Below, one piece after another: positions 11,061-22,345 of a DNA stretch of 64,000 nt (positions are counted from its first letter, which is position 1; every line of letters starts with the position of its first letter). Made by a program: the position numbers and the translations under genes. Origin of the DNA: Chionoecetes opilio (taxonomy: Eukaryota; Arthropoda; Malacostraca; Decapoda; Majidae); the NCBI GenBank assembly GCA_016584305.1, contig JACEEZ010014051.1, positions 205,231 to 269,230 on the forward strand, written 5' to 3'. The notes beneath the pieces are model-generated. The model was not told where the DNA came from and made no database searches. It was given only the letters and a program-made list of their open reading frames with translations.

Positions 11061-12159
11061 TTTTGGGGGATTCAATAAGAGTAACTCTCAAACAACGGCC
11101 AAAGAAATGAGTTATACGCCATGCTGATCTTCCACGAGGGTGCCGATAAACGAGGTCGCCTGTATATGAAGAATCGAAAATCCAATTTGTTCGACATTCA
11201 AAAACTGGGCGTGAGTAAATTACCAAGTTATTTACTAAAGTAAATTACAAGTTATTTTACTAAAATTATAAGTCATTAACTGATATATTGATTTTAACCT
11301 TAAGTTGTACAATAATGCAATCTGGAAAAATAGTGAATAATTCTGGTGGCTCATCAGTACCGACAATGTGGCCTACAAAAATCACAACCTGGGCGATGAA
11401 GCCAGCAACGGAGGAGATGGCCAGCAAAAAGCAAGCACCTCGCTCTCGCACTACCTAGATACTACTTCCAATGACGGAAGCTACAAAGCTGATGAAGTGA
11501 AAGCTCCCCTCCGATAGGTCGTAAACGAGTAGGACAGGTTGCTGGAACTGCTAAGGCTCATCGTCACCAGCCAATGACAAACAAGTTTTTAAAAACTTCT
11601 CGACAATAACAAGCCAGCGATACCTATTTCCGGGCTAAGAATGGCATGCCAGACTGCCTCTCACACTTCTGTATCACCCTGTAAATCTAAAACTAATTCT
11701 CGTTTTATTTTTAAGCTTGCGTTTTAAGTAGCTTTAATGTATCAGATTAGTAAGATATATAAGTAAGGAGCCTGTGTTGCTAGTGTTGGTGGTAGAAGGT
11801 GTGTATTGTGTGTAACATGGGAATATTTGTGCATATGGGGCGGACTCCGCGGCAAGTATTTCTCGTCCCTCTCTGCCCTTCCCTCTTCCAGCCATTTCCC
11901 TCCTACACAACCCTACTGTTACAGTACAAAGAACCCTAATTTTAAAATTTTACCACACACCCAGAGTAGAAAAATTTATTTATATAATTTTGGACACTTG
12001 GATATAACAATCTCACCCCAATTTCACTAAGTTGTATAATAACTATTGATAGACGTTTTAAGCCTGCCCAAACCTTACCGAGCGGAGGAGCGGCCGGCAT
12101 GGCACCGTCCGACGCCTCTCTCAACAAACCGCCGTCACCACCCTCACCTGTGCCTTCCT

Positions 12160-12465
12160 GAAGAAGACAGTCAGCTCCTACGCCGTGATAGCACACCATT
12201 AGGATAGTCCACCAGTGATCATAGGATTCCTCAAAGGAGTCTCCTCGCTTTCCTACTAAATAATTACCAAGGAGTATCTCCACGCGGGCGGCGGACATCG
12301 GCTGCCGCCCAGCACAAACACAACACCCAAGATATAAGCTGATAATCTGTGCTTCTGAAGAAGTCAGGTCCGCTCCCATGCATGTTGATGCACCATAGGA
12401 TATCAAACCAGGGACCATAGATTCCTCAAGGTGTCTCGCACCCATACTAAATATTACCAAATTGT
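12160..12465. repeat. Imperfect direct duplication, about 110-130 bp units
   Basis: The segment at about 12162-12290 (gaagaagacagtcagctcct ... attaccaa) is repeated at about 12355-12465 (gaagaagtcaggtccgctcc ... attaccaa). The minus open frame across it shows no known domain. Confidence 0.55.
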
Positions 12466-12647
12466 TATGATAGCTTGAAAACATCTTTTTTTTTTCTTTG
12501 TTTCTTTTTTATAATTCGTTGGTGGTCGGAAAACAAAAACCTATATTATTACCATTAGTTATGTGTTTCGTTATACGAGATTCGCTTTACGAGTGATGCC
12601 AGGTGGAACCTAACTTGCTCGTATTCGTCGGGGAATACTCCCTGTTT

Positions 12648-13396
12648 ACTTAGCCGAGGCAAGTAGCATAAAAACCAACACTATGAAATACAGAGTAGAT
12701 ATTACCCATAAACATATACAAGCTCATGATAAAAATATCTAGTGTATCATCTTCTGTGCACAGGGACACAGCAGTTAAATGAGATCATAATATTGGTTGG
12801 CTGGCGATATTATGCCCGGATGGCGACAAAGTGTTTATCTATGGTACACAATTGGGAGTATGGTATTCTGTTTATCCTATGGATTCTAGGAAAACAGTCT
12901 CTCTATGAGCTTCTGTCTCAAAGCATATTACTTGTTGGAGATCAATGTAAATGTTGTTCTATTAGGGAGGAGGACGAGACAACGGTGTTTACGAGCGCGC
13001 CTCACTCTTCTCCTTGTGACCTGCATGTCCTCTGTTCTCCCTTACCGCGCGACACTCTATTTAATGCAGATTGGCTTAACTTAGGATAGGTTAAAGGTGG
13101 GATTAGGTTAGCGTTAGGGTAGTGAGTGAGTCAAAAGGGGAGGCGGGGGTTTAGGTTAGGTGATATAGGTTAAGTGAACGCTAACGTGAGTCCAAAATTG
13201 GGTGGGGCGGGGGGGTTCGGTTAGTGTTAGGTTAGTTAATTGCTCATTTTTGTAAAACAAAGCACTATTATTGTGGGGTATCTAAGGAACGGATTAATCC
13301 ATTATATTGTTCTTATGGAAAAATGTGTTGCGGTTACAGAACAAAACTTGTCGCGGAACGAAATTAAGTTTCGAAAACCGAGGTGTGAAGTGGGTA
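12648..13396. other. Dispersed repeat sequence, no gene
   Basis: 12880-12960 resembles the arms of the foldback element at 21160-21550 (tctctctatgagcttctgtc). 12960-13080 is the reverse of the 6510-6620 repeat. 13080-13250 is rich in ggttaggtta-type motifs. No coding domain was found. Confidence 0.5.
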
Positions 13397-14168
13397 TATA
13401 TATAGATATATATAATTATAATATATTATAGTATATAATATATATATAGTATATAATATATTATACTAATATATATAATTATATAACTATATATATATAT
13501 ATATTATGTATATATATAATATATTATGTAGATACTATTATATATATATATGTATATACTATATATCTATATATATATATATTTATATATGATAATATAT
13601 ATTAATATATATAAATAATATTATATAATATAATATATAATAATATAATTATGATATATATAGATATATTAATATTATATATATATTATGTAAATTCATA
13701 TATATCTTATATATCATATATAATATATATATATTGTATATATTATACAATTATATATATAAAGAATATATATATCAAAATATATATATATATATATAAT
13801 ATATCTATATATACTATATAAGTTATTATAAATATATTATGTATATATATACATATAATATATCTAAATATATATCACTATATAGATAATATATATATAT
13901 TTTTTTTAAATTATTTTAAACTATTTTAATAATTTTATTATATATATATATATTATGTAGATATATACATAAATATATATAGTAATATATATATATATAC
14001 TATAATATGTATCATATTATAGTATGTAATTATATACCGATAATGATATTATACGTATATATATATACTATTAATACTATATTCTATCTTATTCTATCTA
14101 TCGTTATCTATTATTATTTATATAATATATATATATAAATATTATATATATATAACTTATATATATAT
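13397..14168. repeat. AT microsatellite, about 770 bp
   Basis: Almost uninterrupted TA/ATAT sequence with many small palindromes. Length is likely unreliable in any assembly. Confidence 0.95.
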
Positions 14169-15196
14169 ACATACACACAACCCTCGTGTTCCTGGACTAA
14201 TGGGGGAGGCATGCATGGTCGGGGAACGACACAACAGTAAACATGGCCCATTAAAAACCACCCTGAACGTTTATCCTAACTCTAAGTATTTCACTGTCCG
14301 GCAACCGCCAATATCAACTACATGCCGCGGACTTAAAAGTCCTTTGTTGTTGTTCTTAGGGCACGAGGATCCCTTGGGGGAAACACTATGAGCCCCTGGC
14401 TAATCACAGGCGCTGTAGGACCTGTCATTTCCAGTAAACGCACAGGGTAGGCGGTGGACAGTGTTGTGCCGGCGAGAGGGCAGATGGACGACAGCCGCCG
14501 CCATGGCAGGGTGGGCAGGTCACAGGTAAGGCGACGTTCAGGGTGAGGAGTTGAGACTGGTAGCACTACACGGGGGGAGAATGGAAGCTGTGGACAATGC
14601 AGCAGAAAGTGGTTCAATAGTCTCAGAGACATTCACTGCACCCCTAGGGGCAGTGGGGTCAGTGGACTGACAGAGCGGGTGCAGAGTGAAAACTGTAGGA
14701 GTGTCTTGTGCCCAAATGTTAAGCATCCTCGACCACTGAGGGAGGCTGCAGCTGGCGGGGAGTCGCGGACACTGACCAGGGGTGACAGGAGACGCTGGAC
14801 CGACCGGACAACTCTTGTCGATTTAGAAAACGGACTGGGACCAGGCATATGTACGGGACTCGAATATCCCCAGGACTCGGATTTTGTTGACGACAAATCT
14901 GATATCCGGGAAATGGAGGTCCGGGATAACGTGGTTTGTGTGTGTATATACAGTCGGCGCCGTTGGCTTTGGCGCGAATCATGCTGCGCCAATACCTATG
15001 GCGCGGAACAAGGCACCCTCCAAAACCTTGGTTCAAATCCATCAATGATATTGGCGCACGAGATGTAGGACAAAAGAAAGTGACCTGACTACTCACCAAG
15101 TTTTTTGAAAGCCTTATAGTCAGCCTTGGGCATTTGACAGATGAGAGGGCATGCATCTTTTGTGTTGAGTCACGCGACGTTTTTTGTTCCTTGATC
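14169..15196. other. No recognisable gene; 5' flank of the Tc1 relic
   Basis: Several medium open frames on both strands overlap between 14333 and 15156 without family motifs. A perfect B-box-like GGTTCAAATCC occurs at 15031-15041, but I see no convincing A box or cloverleaf. The 5' end of the Tc1-like element should lie here, but I could not find its terminal repeat. Confidence 0.4.
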
Positions 15197-16231
15197 TATG
15201 TGCATGCTATTGTGCCTCGTGCGGGCACAATGGGACGAAGGGGAAAAGCAGTTGACCAAGAGAACAGATCGAGATATAGTTCCGATTCGTGGGGAAAAGA
15301 TAATAAAGAAAATGCTAACGCTCATAACCGCTTTGGCATTGAGAAGTGTCCAGCGCTGGACAAAAAAGTGCAAGGACGCGGGAGACTCGGATCCGCCGCT
15401 ATAAAAGAAGAGGACAGGAAAGGCCCGTTTGACCTCTCAGAGGATATTAACGACCTTGCAAAAGAAGAAGAGACTACTATTCTGCAAGAAATACTTAGCC
15501 TGGGAACCAGAGAAGTGGAAGAAAGTGTTGTGGTCTGACGAGGCGACCTTCACAGTGACTGGGAACAGGGGAGGGAAGGTGAGGTTACGTGCCGGCTCGG
15601 ATCCTTACCACCCCAAGTACATACAGTACTGTAAAAGCATAAAAACTACACTTACCAGTAAACGGGTAGAATGTGCTGCATTTGATATCAAACTAAGCAC
15701 AAATAGCACGCATGGACGCACCTGCATCCATCCTTGCCAGCACTTTCACCTTTTTCACCTTTTTCATTCCCTTCCCGCTGGAGACACCCTTGTGTGATGG
15801 AGCTGGCATCTTGATATACAGTACTGTATGATGTAATCCCAAAACACGTAAAATAGGTGGCAAAGTAAAGCAAAGGTCGGGTACCAGCGCGTAGGCTGCG
15901 CCGTGTTTTTGTCGTCCAAGCACCGTCTTGGATTACGAATCCCAATCCAATAACACTTGCTGAAATGTGTGTTATATTACTTCGTGATATTGTTTGCAAT
16001 GTTTTGCATTGATTATTATTTCGGCTCCTACCAAGCTTGTTGTGTTTTTGAAGCAGAAACCAATCCTTTTTCAATTTCGACAAAAAACGGAATTCGTATC
16101 CAAGACGGTGCTTGGACGACATAAACACGGCTCAGCAGCTGACAGCCTACACGCTGGTTCCCGACCTTTGCTTTACTTTGCCACCTTTTTTACGTGTTTT
16201 GGGATTACATCATACAGTACTGTATTTCAAG

Positions 16232-16378
16232 ATGTCAGCTCCATCACGCAAGGGTGTCTCCAGCAGGAAGGGAATGAAATTGAAGAGCCTGAGCCTGCAG
16301 GAAATGGTGAAAAGGACAAAAACACGACTTTATGCGACTGAGGATATGCCGAGTGTAAGCAAAGAGATGCAGTTATAA
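16232..16378 (+). pseudogene. Remnant N-terminus of a pogo/Tigger-like transposase, copy 2
   Basis: It starts MSAPSRKGVSSRKGMKLKSL and runs on through SLQEM, nearly identical to the remnant at 862. A further, reversed remnant beginning MPAPSHKGVSSGKGMK lies on the minus strand at about 15812-15710. Conservation of only the first ~25 residues across three copies suggests the deletion predates their amplification. Confidence 0.5.
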
Positions 16379-16384
16379 CATCAA

Positions 16385-16729
16385 TTTTTTTAATTTTTTT
16401 ATACCATTTGTGCCTATAGTGCCTGTAGGCAGTGGTGACCCAGGGCTCGGATGGTAGGCTCTGGAGGTTCACTTGAGGGCTCTGATGGTTGGTCCTCGCC
16501 CGTGGTGGCGCAGGCAGGATTCTTATAGTGACGCCTGTGATTAGAGGCTCATGCCGCCCCCCTGTGTCCTCCGATGCACTCGCAATCGAAGGTAGAGTTG
16601 ATAGGCAGGGCATGTGGGTGTTCTTAGGCCACTTGACGGTGCAGAAAGGTTTTGGTTTTCTTCGGGGATCGAACTCGGGTCACTGAGAACGCCAGTCGGA
16701 GACGCTAACCACTCCGCTACCGCCTCCCC
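16385..16729 (-). mobile_element. SINE family A, reverse copy
   Basis: The complement begins GGGGAGGCGGTAGCGGAGTG, carries the B-box-like GAGTTCGATCCC and ends in a T-rich (A-tail complement) run at 16385-16402. It is separated from the forward copy at 16832 by about 100 bp of pogo-like sequence. Confidence 0.85.
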
Positions 16730-16831
16730 AATATGCCGAGACATTATTTTTTGCCGACTTTCTGTTTACATGTTCACACAAGAGGTTGTGAGGGCATGAT
16801 ATGCCGAGTGAAAACCAAGAGATGCAGTTTA

Positions 16832-17165
16832 GGGGAGGCGGTAGCAGAGTGGTTAGCGTCACCGAGTGGCGTTCTCGAAGACCCGAGTTCGATCCCGAGT
16901 GAGACCCATAAATCCACTTGAAATCTTTCTGCACTGTCGAGTGGCCTAAGAACACCCACATGCCCTGTCCATTAACTCTACCTTCGACTGCGAGTGCATC
17001 GGAGGACACAGGGGGGCGGCATGAGCCTCTAATCACAGGCGTCACTATAACAATCCTGCCTGCGCCACCACGGGCGAGGGCCAACCATCACAGCCCTCGA
17101 GTGAGCCTCCAGGGCCTACCATCCCACCCCTGGAGCTCACTGCCTACACGCGCTATAGGCATAGA

Positions 17166-17199
<34 letters not shown>
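16832..17199 (+). mobile_element. SINE family A, forward copy with A31 tail
   Basis: Full head and body, then an uninterrupted A run at about 17169-17199. The flanking motif before the head (gatgcagttta) is the same as before the copy at 1007, so the two copies share one ancestral insertion site inside pogo-like DNA. Confidence 0.88.
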
Positions 17200-17201
<2 letters not shown>

Positions 17202-17741
17202 TTGTCTTTGCCTTGCCGAGTTATATCAAATTTAGAGTTATACAGTGCCGAGTTATAAGGCTTTTACTGTACACTGAGGGGACCGTGAAACACCCGGATA
17301 GTGTCATGGTGTGGGGGGCTTTTGGGTACCACGGCACTGGGGAGTTGGTGGTGTTACCAAAGAACTTGACGGTAAACAAAGAACGTTACCTCGAGCTTCT
17401 CGCCGACCACCTGGAGGACTGTTTCATAGCCTGCCAGAGTGAGATATTTCAGCAGGACGGTGCGCCAGCTCACACAGACAAATTGGTCATTTTTGGATTG
17501 AGTGGGTGGGTGTGGACTATATCAGGGACTGGCCAGGCAATGGTCCCGATTTAAGCCCCATTGAGAATATTTGGGCCTTGATGAAACGCCGCCTACGGGG
17601 TTGCAACACTTCCACAGTGCCCAAGCTTGTCGCCCAGCTCCAGGACATGGGCAAACCTGGACCCCTCCCTCCTCCAGAACCTTGCCTTATCCGTACCCAA
17701 ACGTCTCCAGAGCTGCAGGAAGAAGAGGGCTACCCGACCAA

Positions 17742-18437
17742 GTACAGGGAGTTCCGAAGATACGAGCAGTTAGGTTCCACCTGGCATACTCGTAAAGCAA
17801 AATCTCGTACAACGAAACACATAACTAATGGTAAAATATAGGTTTGGTTCCAGGACCCCATCAATTAAAAAATAAAAAAAATAAAAAATAAATAAATAAA
17901 TAAAAAAAAAGACATGTTTTTCAAGCTAAAATAAACTATAGCAAACACAACAAACACACAGCGTCTATATTACCCACACTGTACTACCTATTCTGTAGAA
18001 AAAGCATTCTGAAAGAGAAAATAGCACACAAAATAACATAACTGCACATTAATTAAACATAAAACATGCATAACAAGCAAAAAAGACGTTGTAATGTAGG
18101 GGACGCCGCGTGATACAAGAGAAGGTGTATGTAGCGGTCCAAGGTTGGGGCCGCACACCTGCTAATTACCCCTAAAGGTCAGGCCGCGCCATATGCTTAA
18201 TTACCCTTCAGGTCACGGCTTGCTAGGGGTGACCTGACTGGGGTCAACTAAATCCCCCTTTGTCCAGCCCGGGAGTGGTAGGGCACGTATTTTGAACTTG
18301 ATAATTTTACTCACCCCAGTTTGAATGTCATAGCATTGGATTTTCGATCTCGTATATTGAAAATAGACCCTAATTTACACATCTCGTATCATCGGTTTCT
18401 CGTATACCGAATGCTCGTATAACGGGACCTCCCTGTA
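17742..18437 (+). mobile_element. TIR element (TACAGGGAGGTCCC family), copy 2
   Basis: It begins TACAGGGAGTTCCGAAG and ends CGGGACCTCCCTGTA, inverted repeats with TA at each edge. The interior is shared with 29406-30220: tgccaggtggaacc-type left end, an A-rich run, ggttggggccgcacacctg and a right end with ctcgtatac repeats. It carries no coding capacity. It sits exactly at the end of the Tc1 transposase coding sequence. By terminal style it is a MITE of the Tc1/mariner/pogo superfamily; the parent transposase is not in the window. Confidence 0.8.
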
Positions 18438-19140
18438 TATCAATCAATCAATCATTGGGGGCATACGCCGGGGGGCATGTCGCCTCGCCCACCCTACGAC
18501 GCCACTCCCGGGGTCACCACGCGGGAGTTCCCATGCAGGCTCCTTTCCCATACCAAGCAGCTCTCGACAAGAAACATCAACTTGCCCCAGCCACGAGCCT
18601 TGTGGGCGCCCCCTTGGCCTCCTCCACGCCGGATTGTCTCTTACAGATACAACCCGATGGGAAGGATCGGTTTCAGGGTAGCATGCCACATGCCCATATA
18701 GCCGAAGTTGGCGCTGACGGACTATGCAGGTAATAGGCCTCGATTCAGTCTCACGGTGCAATCGCTGATTTGATACGTAATCATCCCAGCGATACCCCAT
18801 GATTCTGCGAAGACACTTATTACCAAAGGCATCGATTCGTCTCTTCAAGTCACTATTTAGTGTCCATGTCTCACAACCATAGAGTAAGACAGGGATCACA
18901 AGCGACTTGAAGATCCGGATCTTTGTCCTCCTGCACAGGTACCGACAACGCCAAATACTCCCGCTGAGCGAGTCCATAACACCGTGGGCTATGCCAATCC
19001 GCCGTAAGACTTCTTAACGTGACCCGCCGTCATTATGGACTGCGCTACCAAGGTATGTAAAACTTTCCAAGATCATTCCAAGGGTTCAATAAATATTTCT
19101 ATCCTCCCATTGCGTCCATGTATAATTGTATCTCATAAAG
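18438..19140 (-). pseudogene. LINE 3' end (RTE-like clade), 5'-truncated
   Basis: The minus strand gives, in order, ILESFTYLGSAVHNDGGSR, a stop, EVLRRIGIAHGVMDSLSGS, IWRCRYLCRRTKIRIFKSL, LYGCETWTLN, CLRRIMGYRWDDYVSNQRL, RQRQLRLYGHVA and WRRPRGRPQ. This is the C-terminal region of a non-LTR reverse transcriptase seen in many aquatic animals. After the terminal stop at about 18444 there is a short (TGAT)n tail at 18438-18455, the 3' tail type of RTE-like elements. Only one in-frame stop (near 19015) interrupts about 650 bp, so this is a fairly young copy. Confidence 0.88.
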
Positions 19141-19144
19141 AAGA

Positions 19145-19329
19145 ATGAACAATCTAGACCCATTTACAGCATTGCCCACCAGACCAGTGCTGGGGCATTA
19201 CCAGGCCAGGGAGGGTGGGCAGGAGGCAACACTGTCCACCACCACTCACTCCCACACAGGACACGCCACCACCCACAATGCCTCGGCACACACTGAACCA
19301 CACTTGTCCACACCACATCACACCACCTC
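19145..19329 (-). other. 3' UTR of zinc-finger gene B (inferred)
   Basis: Sequence downstream of the stop shares 'gtgctggggcattacc' and 'caccacctcaaaa...gtggatc' with the corresponding flank of relics A and C. Conservation outside the coding part shows that whole gene ends were duplicated. Confidence 0.5.
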
Positions 19330-20157
19330 AAAAGTGGATCCGCATGTGGCTAGAAATATCAGCCCTAGTCTTGAAATGCTTCCCACAGACATCACATTTG
19401 AATTCCCTCAGGCCAGAATGTCTGAAAATATGTTGATTGAGTTCATTATTCGAGAAGAACTTTTTCCCACACTCTTCACATTCATAATTCCTTTCTCCAG
19501 TGTGTGTCAGGGTGTGTCTGGTGAGGGTAGACTTATGAGTGAATCTTTTCCCACACTCTTCACATTCATAATTCCTTTCACCAGTGTGTGTCAGGGTGTG
19601 TCTGGTGAGGTAGACTTATGAGTGAATCTTTTCCCACACTCTTCACATTCATAATTCCTTTCACCAGTGTGTGTCAGGGTGTGTGTGGTGAGGTGAGACT
19701 TTTGAGTGAATCTTTTCCCACACTCTTGGCATTCATGGCCCTTATCACCAGTGTGTGTCAGGGTATGTCTGGTAAGGTGAGACTTTTGAGTGAATCTTTT
19801 CCCACACTCTTGGCATTCATGGCCCTTATCACCAGTGCCTTCAGGAAGATCAACACACCCCAGCCTGCCCACACCAGAGGCACACTGCTCCTGTGTGCTG
19901 TGGCCACTCCTGCTGCTGCCTGTTCTTGCAGCCATCTCTGCAACACGACTTATGACAGGCCCGCTGCTCTTGTAGAGGCCCTCAGGGAAGCTGGGCTCAG
20001 CAGGGTTTCCCAAGGATACACTCAGCACTGTCCTTGAGGACCAAGGGATCAGGAGTGGGAAGCACCAAGGAGTCCCGTCAGAAGCACTGGGCAGTTCCCC
20101 TGTGAGCACCAAGCACAGCACACAACAGTCACCTGAAACACGTGATGGAGGTGTCAC
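19330..20157 (-). CDS. C2H2 zinc-finger protein B, one frameshift
   Basis: The frame on the minus strand starts at 20157, with an alternative ATG at 19935 (MAARTG...). A Ser/Gly-rich N-terminal part is followed by classical fingers [21 protein letters not shown], the same with LTTH, then [16 protein letters not shown] fingers. A final pair ends [13 protein letters not shown] and SHMRIHF before a stop at about 19330. About six fingers carry the Cys2His2 spacing and TGxK-like linkers ([16 protein letters not shown]). A one-base loss near 19606-19612 shifts the frame after the third finger. Relatives A, C and D are much more decayed. It is probably a nuclear DNA-binding protein; whether the shift is real or a sequencing error is open. 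Confidence 0.75.
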
Positions 20158-20209
20158 CCAACAGGTAACTGTGTAATTACACAGTTATATTACAGTGTAT
20201 ATTACACAG

Positions 20210-20362
20210 TTATTACCTCGTTATAGTGAGGGTTTACTGTATTAGGATCATTATTCCCTATATTCTTGCATTTATCAATGTAACGAGAAATAGATCCAGA
20301 GTCCAACATCTGAAGGACACAGTCTGACAGATGAACATCATCAATCACTTTCCCAGCCATAA
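20210..20362 (-). CDS. Short ORF, possible first exon of zinc-finger gene B
   Basis: An ATG at 20362 opens MAGKVIDDVHLSDCVLQMLD and then SGSISRYIDKCKNIGNNDP, an ordinary-looking soluble peptide, and it lies just upstream of gene B on the same strand. Past residue 39 the frame enters a pogo-like terminal sequence (tacagtaaaccctcac, complement of about 20225-20240) and a possible splice donor GAG|GTAATA. Splicing to the finger exon is only an inference. It could equally be a fragment of an unrelated gene. Confidence 0.35.
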
Positions 20363-20490
20363 AGGAAGAGGTCAGTAAGCATGAGTGTAGCGCGTTTACA
20401 GGGGAAGTAATGCCATTTGTTTACATACACCCCACGGCCAGCGTGTGTTTGGGGGCGGAGCTTCGTGACGTCAGTGCATGCCATCTACAG

Positions 20491-20701
20491 TGACGCCTGT
20501 GATCAGAGGCTCATGCCGCCCCCCTGTGTCCTCCGATGCACTCTTAATCGAAGGTAGAGTTAATGGGCAGCATGTGGGTATTCTTAGGCCACACGGCGGT
20601 TGCAGAAAGTTCTTAAGTGGATATTCAACCTCATCGGAGATCGAACTCGGGTCACCGAGCACGCCACTCGGAGACGCTAACCCCTCTGCTGCCGCCTCCC
20701 C
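20491..20701 (-). mobile_element. SINE family A, reverse copy lacking the 3' body
   Basis: The complement has GGGGAGGCGGCAGCAGAGGG and a B-box-like GAGTTCGATCTCC. It stops after the 'ggcggcatgagcctctgatc' block, with no A tail, so it is 3'-truncated. It carries a small insertion (atattcaacc...) relative to the other copies. Confidence 0.82.
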
Positions 20702-21060
20702 TGAAGGAGGGGAGTACACTACCATCGTGTGTATAAATCTTTAGCCCACACACACACTTCTACAAGGAACACCCAGGCAAGACCCGGGTCAGGAAAAGAA
20801 CACCACCCGCTCCGACCGTCTACGCTGTCAAGTTACATGCAGCAAATACCCACCACACAGGTTGTTACTCTTCCTCTGGGGACATCCAAAGACGTTTAAC
20901 AGGTACATTGCTAGCCTAACTTCTTCTAAGCTTCTTCGAGCGAGTTTGCCAATCTTTAGAAGTTTCCCCTTACCTTAGGATTGTTTCTTCAAAGCGTAAG
21001 GAATTTCCCCGTAGACTTTTTCAACACTTGTTTTTAGGGTGATTTTAGGTGTTTTCCGAG
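20702..21060. other. No recognisable gene
   Basis: Spacer between the SINE and a foldback repeat. I see no domain, RNA gene or terminal repeat. Confidence 0.4.
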
Positions 21061-21560
21061 AAGTTATATGGTGATTTGAACTGATTTCCCCTGTGATTAG
21101 TGTGCCTTGGTTAGAGTACATCAGGTACAGGTAAATGTTTACACTAGGACCAGAATTCCCTACACAATTGTTTGTATGGTTTCTGTTTACCTTAATGGAT
21201 TCTAAAAAACATTCTCTGAGTTTCTGTCGCAAATCACTATTTTTGGAGAAAAATCAGTTTTTAATATAAATAATTTTTAATATCAACATTTTTTAATAGG
21301 AATTGTATAGGACATATGAAAATTAACTAACCTAACCCCACGGTTTTACCTCCAAACTAAAGCCAAATCCGCATTAAAAAGTGTCCGCGGCAAGAACAGA
21401 GGCGATGCAGGTCACAAGAGGAAGAAGAATGTGGCGGACGTAAACACTTGTCTCTCGCCTCCCTATAAACAATATGTCATATCTCCAAAAGTAATGATTT
21501 GCGACAGAAGCTCATAGAGAGAATGTTTCTTTGAATGCAATAAAACTGAACTAAACCAAA
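21061..21560. repeat. Imperfect inverted-repeat (foldback) element
   Basis: The arm at about 21185-21255 (attctctgagtttctgtcgc) pairs with the complement of about 21475-21545 (tttgcgacagaagctcatag). The centre contains the aagtgtccgcggcaag repeat also found near 6530. A related arm lies near 12890. It has no coding capacity. Confidence 0.55.
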
Positions 21561-21998
21561 TCTAACATGGGAGGACATGACCCCAAAGGACCCCTTTCCT
21601 TCATTAAACTAACCTAACCAACCTTAAAAACCTCAGGCTTCCCAGTGATGTAACTTATTTTGACTATTACCATACCTTATTGTGATGACTCTTTAATCAA
21701 ACTCTTCAAAGCAGCAATGTCTTGCTTCTGTCAAGGGGGTAACATAATTACTAGTAATTACCAAGAAAAAACAAGGTCAGATTCTTTCAAAACACATCAA
21801 AATCTATCGGATTATCTGAAAAAGGAGAGGGTCACAAAAACTAATCTTTAGCCCTTGGGCCAGGTTTATGGCATTGTACTCTAGTCTACCGGATTTCTCG
21901 TTCCCATCGGCGAGAAATCCTACATTTCACGCCGTCAAGTATTACTTTTTTCTAGGACTCGATATACATATATATATACTATATATACTCGATATATT
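21561..21998. other. No recognisable gene
   Basis: AT-rich spacer. A 63-residue plus frame at 21660-21851 has no known motif. It ends in a short tatata run before the next SINE. Confidence 0.4.
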
Positions 21999-22345
21999 GG
22001 GGAGGCGATAGCGGAGTGGTTAGCGTCTCCGACTGGCGTTCTCGGTGACCCGAGTTCGATCCCCGAAGAAACCCAAAACCTTTCTGCACCGTTGAGTGGC
22101 CTAAGAACACCCACATGCCCTGCCTATCAACTCTACCTTCGACTGCGAGTGCATCGGAGGACACAGGGGGGCGGCATGAGCCTCACAGGCGTCACTATAA
22201 GAATCCTGCCTGCGCCACCAACGGGCGAGGACCAACCATCAGAACCCTCAAGTGAACCTCCAGAGCCTACCATCCGAGCCCTGGGTCACCACTGCCTACA
22301 GGCGCTATAGGCACAGATGTATAAAAAAAAACAAAAAAAAAAACA
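21999..22345 (+). mobile_element. SINE family A, forward copy
   Basis: The head GGGGAGGCGATAGCGGAGTG, the GAGTTCGATCCCCG B box, the standard body and an A-rich tail (22320-22344) are all present. It is inserted next to a TA-rich run. Confidence 0.88.

Larger units (their letters stand above)
10311..12647 (-). mobile_element. TIR element (TACAGGGAGGTCCC family), expanded reverse copy
   Basis: 10311-10400 is the complement of the right end seen at 18350-18437 and 30130-30220 (tacagagtgaggatccg, then ctatacgagcattcg and gggtctaattttca). 12490-12647 is the complement of the left end (gttatgtgtttcgttatacg, tgccaggtggaacctaac, ending ctccctgt). The roughly 2.1 kb between does not match the short copies and holds a LINE tail and other sequence. 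It is therefore either an element with nested insertions or a longer relative. The TA target and the TIR suggest the Tc1/mariner/pogo superfamily. Confidence 0.55.
15628..17268. mobile_element. Nested pogo/Tigger-like composite element with two SINEs
   Basis: It interrupts Tc1 coding sequence after cccaagTA and ends ...GGCTTTTACTGTA before cactgaggggacc, consistent with insertion at TA with TA duplicated. The left end has TACAGTACTGTAAAAGC and the right end is the complement of TACAGTAAAAGCC. Inside are a reverse pogo-like block (about 15690-15935), a forward pogo-like block (about 15936-16378), a reverse SINE A, a short pogo-like spacer, a forward SINE A and a right end matching 1380-1470. 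It is a rearranged, partly duplicated relative of the 442-1470 element. Confidence 0.7.
15198..17745 (+). pseudogene. Tc1-like transposase pseudogene split by a nested insertion
   Basis: Segment 1 (15198-15404) has a helix-turn-helix-like region ending SVQRWTKKCKDAGDSDPP. After frame changes, 15480-15627 gives EKWKKVLWSDEATF, containing the first catalytic Asp of Tc1/mariner. The sequence is then cut at DPYHPKY by the 15628-17268 insertion and resumes with GTVKHPDSVMVWGAFGYHG. Next come FQQDGAPAH (second Asp) and DLSPIENIW (Glu, about 34 residues later, as in DD34E). The C-terminal block NLALSVPKRLQSC runs up to 17741. About 60 residues between the helix-turn-helix and the catalytic core appear missing, and frameshifts occur. 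It is inactive; the protein family is clear. Confidence 0.85.

Noticed and set aside
12070..12484. 180-residue minus-strand protein gene at 11942-12484
   Set aside because: It spans an imperfect direct duplication and has no motif; both halves are decayed versions of the same repeat.
15031..15041. B-box-like GGTTCAAATCC suggesting a tRNA or SINE at 14950-15060
   Set aside because: No credible A box, cloverleaf or repeated body was found; a single 11-base match is not enough.
14719..15156. 145-residue minus-strand frame as a gene
   Set aside because: No recognisable domain, and it overlaps similarly sized frames on both strands; length alone is weak evidence here.
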